A stretch of 44,488 nt of DNA, from assembly GCA_946412015.1 (NCBI GenBank), contig CAMKGA010000011.1, positions 1 to 44,488 on the forward strand, written 5' to 3'. The notes under the pieces were generated by a model that saw only the letters and a program-made list of their open reading frames with translations, had not been told where the DNA came from and made no database searches. A program made the translations under genes and the position numbers. Within the stretch, counting starts at the first letter, position 1; every line of letters starts with the position of its first letter. Source of the stretch: an uncultured Caryophanales bacterium. Its GTDB lineage: Bacteria; Bacillota_I; Bacilli_A; RF39; UBA660. Shown one piece after another: positions 44,419 through 44,488 of this stretch.

Positions 44419-44436
44419 GATAAAAGTAATTTTATC
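44419..44436. other. Hairpin after the AI-2E family gene
   Basis: GATAAAA (44419-44425) pairs with TTTTATC (44430-44436) around GTAA. No T run follows on +, so it is not a standard terminator. The last 110 bases show no other gene. Confidence 0.4.
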
Positions 44437-44488
44437 GTGAAATGAAAAAGTAAATTCCAGTTTCATAAAGTGAAATTTAAATGTATGA

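Noticed and set aside
1-44488. CRISPR array, tRNA genes, IS elements, prophage or a DGR reverse transcriptase
   Set aside because: No regularly spaced repeats, no tRNA fold and no complete transposase or reverse transcriptase were recognised by eye on either strand.

Overview
The window looks like a chromosomal piece of a very AT-rich, low-GC Gram-positive (Bacillota/Mycoplasmatota-like) bacterium, probably a gut Bacilli-type lineage. Supporting signs are strong AGGAGG ribosome binding sites, TTGACA/TATAAT promoters, a leucine T-box, an L21 leader-like element, Prp-processed L27, GpsB, a B-type RNase P RNA, an RpoZ of 64 residues and SpoVB/SpoVS/SpoIVFA-FB homologues. TGA is used as stop (for example at the end of polA) and TGG as Trp, so the code is standard. 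Lineage is inferred from gene content only. Almost everything is on the + strand; the exceptions are a SpoVB-like flippase at the left end and one decayed minus-strand remnant.

Layout: (1) 1-2480: flippase (minus), then the L21 leader and rplU-prp-rpmA. (2) 2.5-8.8 kb: an unknown protein, polA, then a T-box controlling a small membrane protein plus leuS. (3) 8.8-10.7 kb: an accessory island of type IV pilin-like genes. It has an 18-codon remnant, one intact pseudopilin whose C-terminus carries a GC-rich, C-ending codon patch typical of a diversity-generating retroelement (DGR) variable region, and a related tail with two in-frame stops. (4) 10.7-17.4 kb: PfkB kinase, Smr protein, anchored surface-like protein, ABC exporter, and two membrane proteins. 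(5) 17.4-26 kb: a frameshifted minus-strand remnant, recD2, a 47-residue membrane peptide, lspA-rluD-dnaD-nth-nudix-unknown, gpsB-rnpB, and rodZ-like-pgsA. (6) 26-32.2 kb: a SpoIVFA/SpoIVFB-like pair, unknown proteins, a frameshifted GGDEF gene whose end is replaced by a tyrosine-recombinase C-terminus, spoVS, an acidic unknown protein, and sufU. (7) 32.2-38.7 kb: pyrimidine nucleoside phosphorylase, rpoZ, YihY-like protein, deoD, an M16 peptidase pair, and secG. (8) 38.8-44.5 kb: a secreted anchored protein with an altered sorting motif, a second orphan copy of the DGR-like variable cassette, a Rel-family (p)ppGpp enzyme with a degenerate hydrolase motif, dtd and an AI-2E family permease.

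Most genes are housekeeping. The most interesting signal is the pair of related variable-region cassettes at 9938-10087 and 40493-40648. They share conserved ends but have hypervariable middles whose codon use is unlike the rest of the window. No reverse transcriptase, accessory protein or A-rich template repeat is present here. If this is a DGR, it must act in trans from elsewhere in the genome on a surface pilin-like protein.
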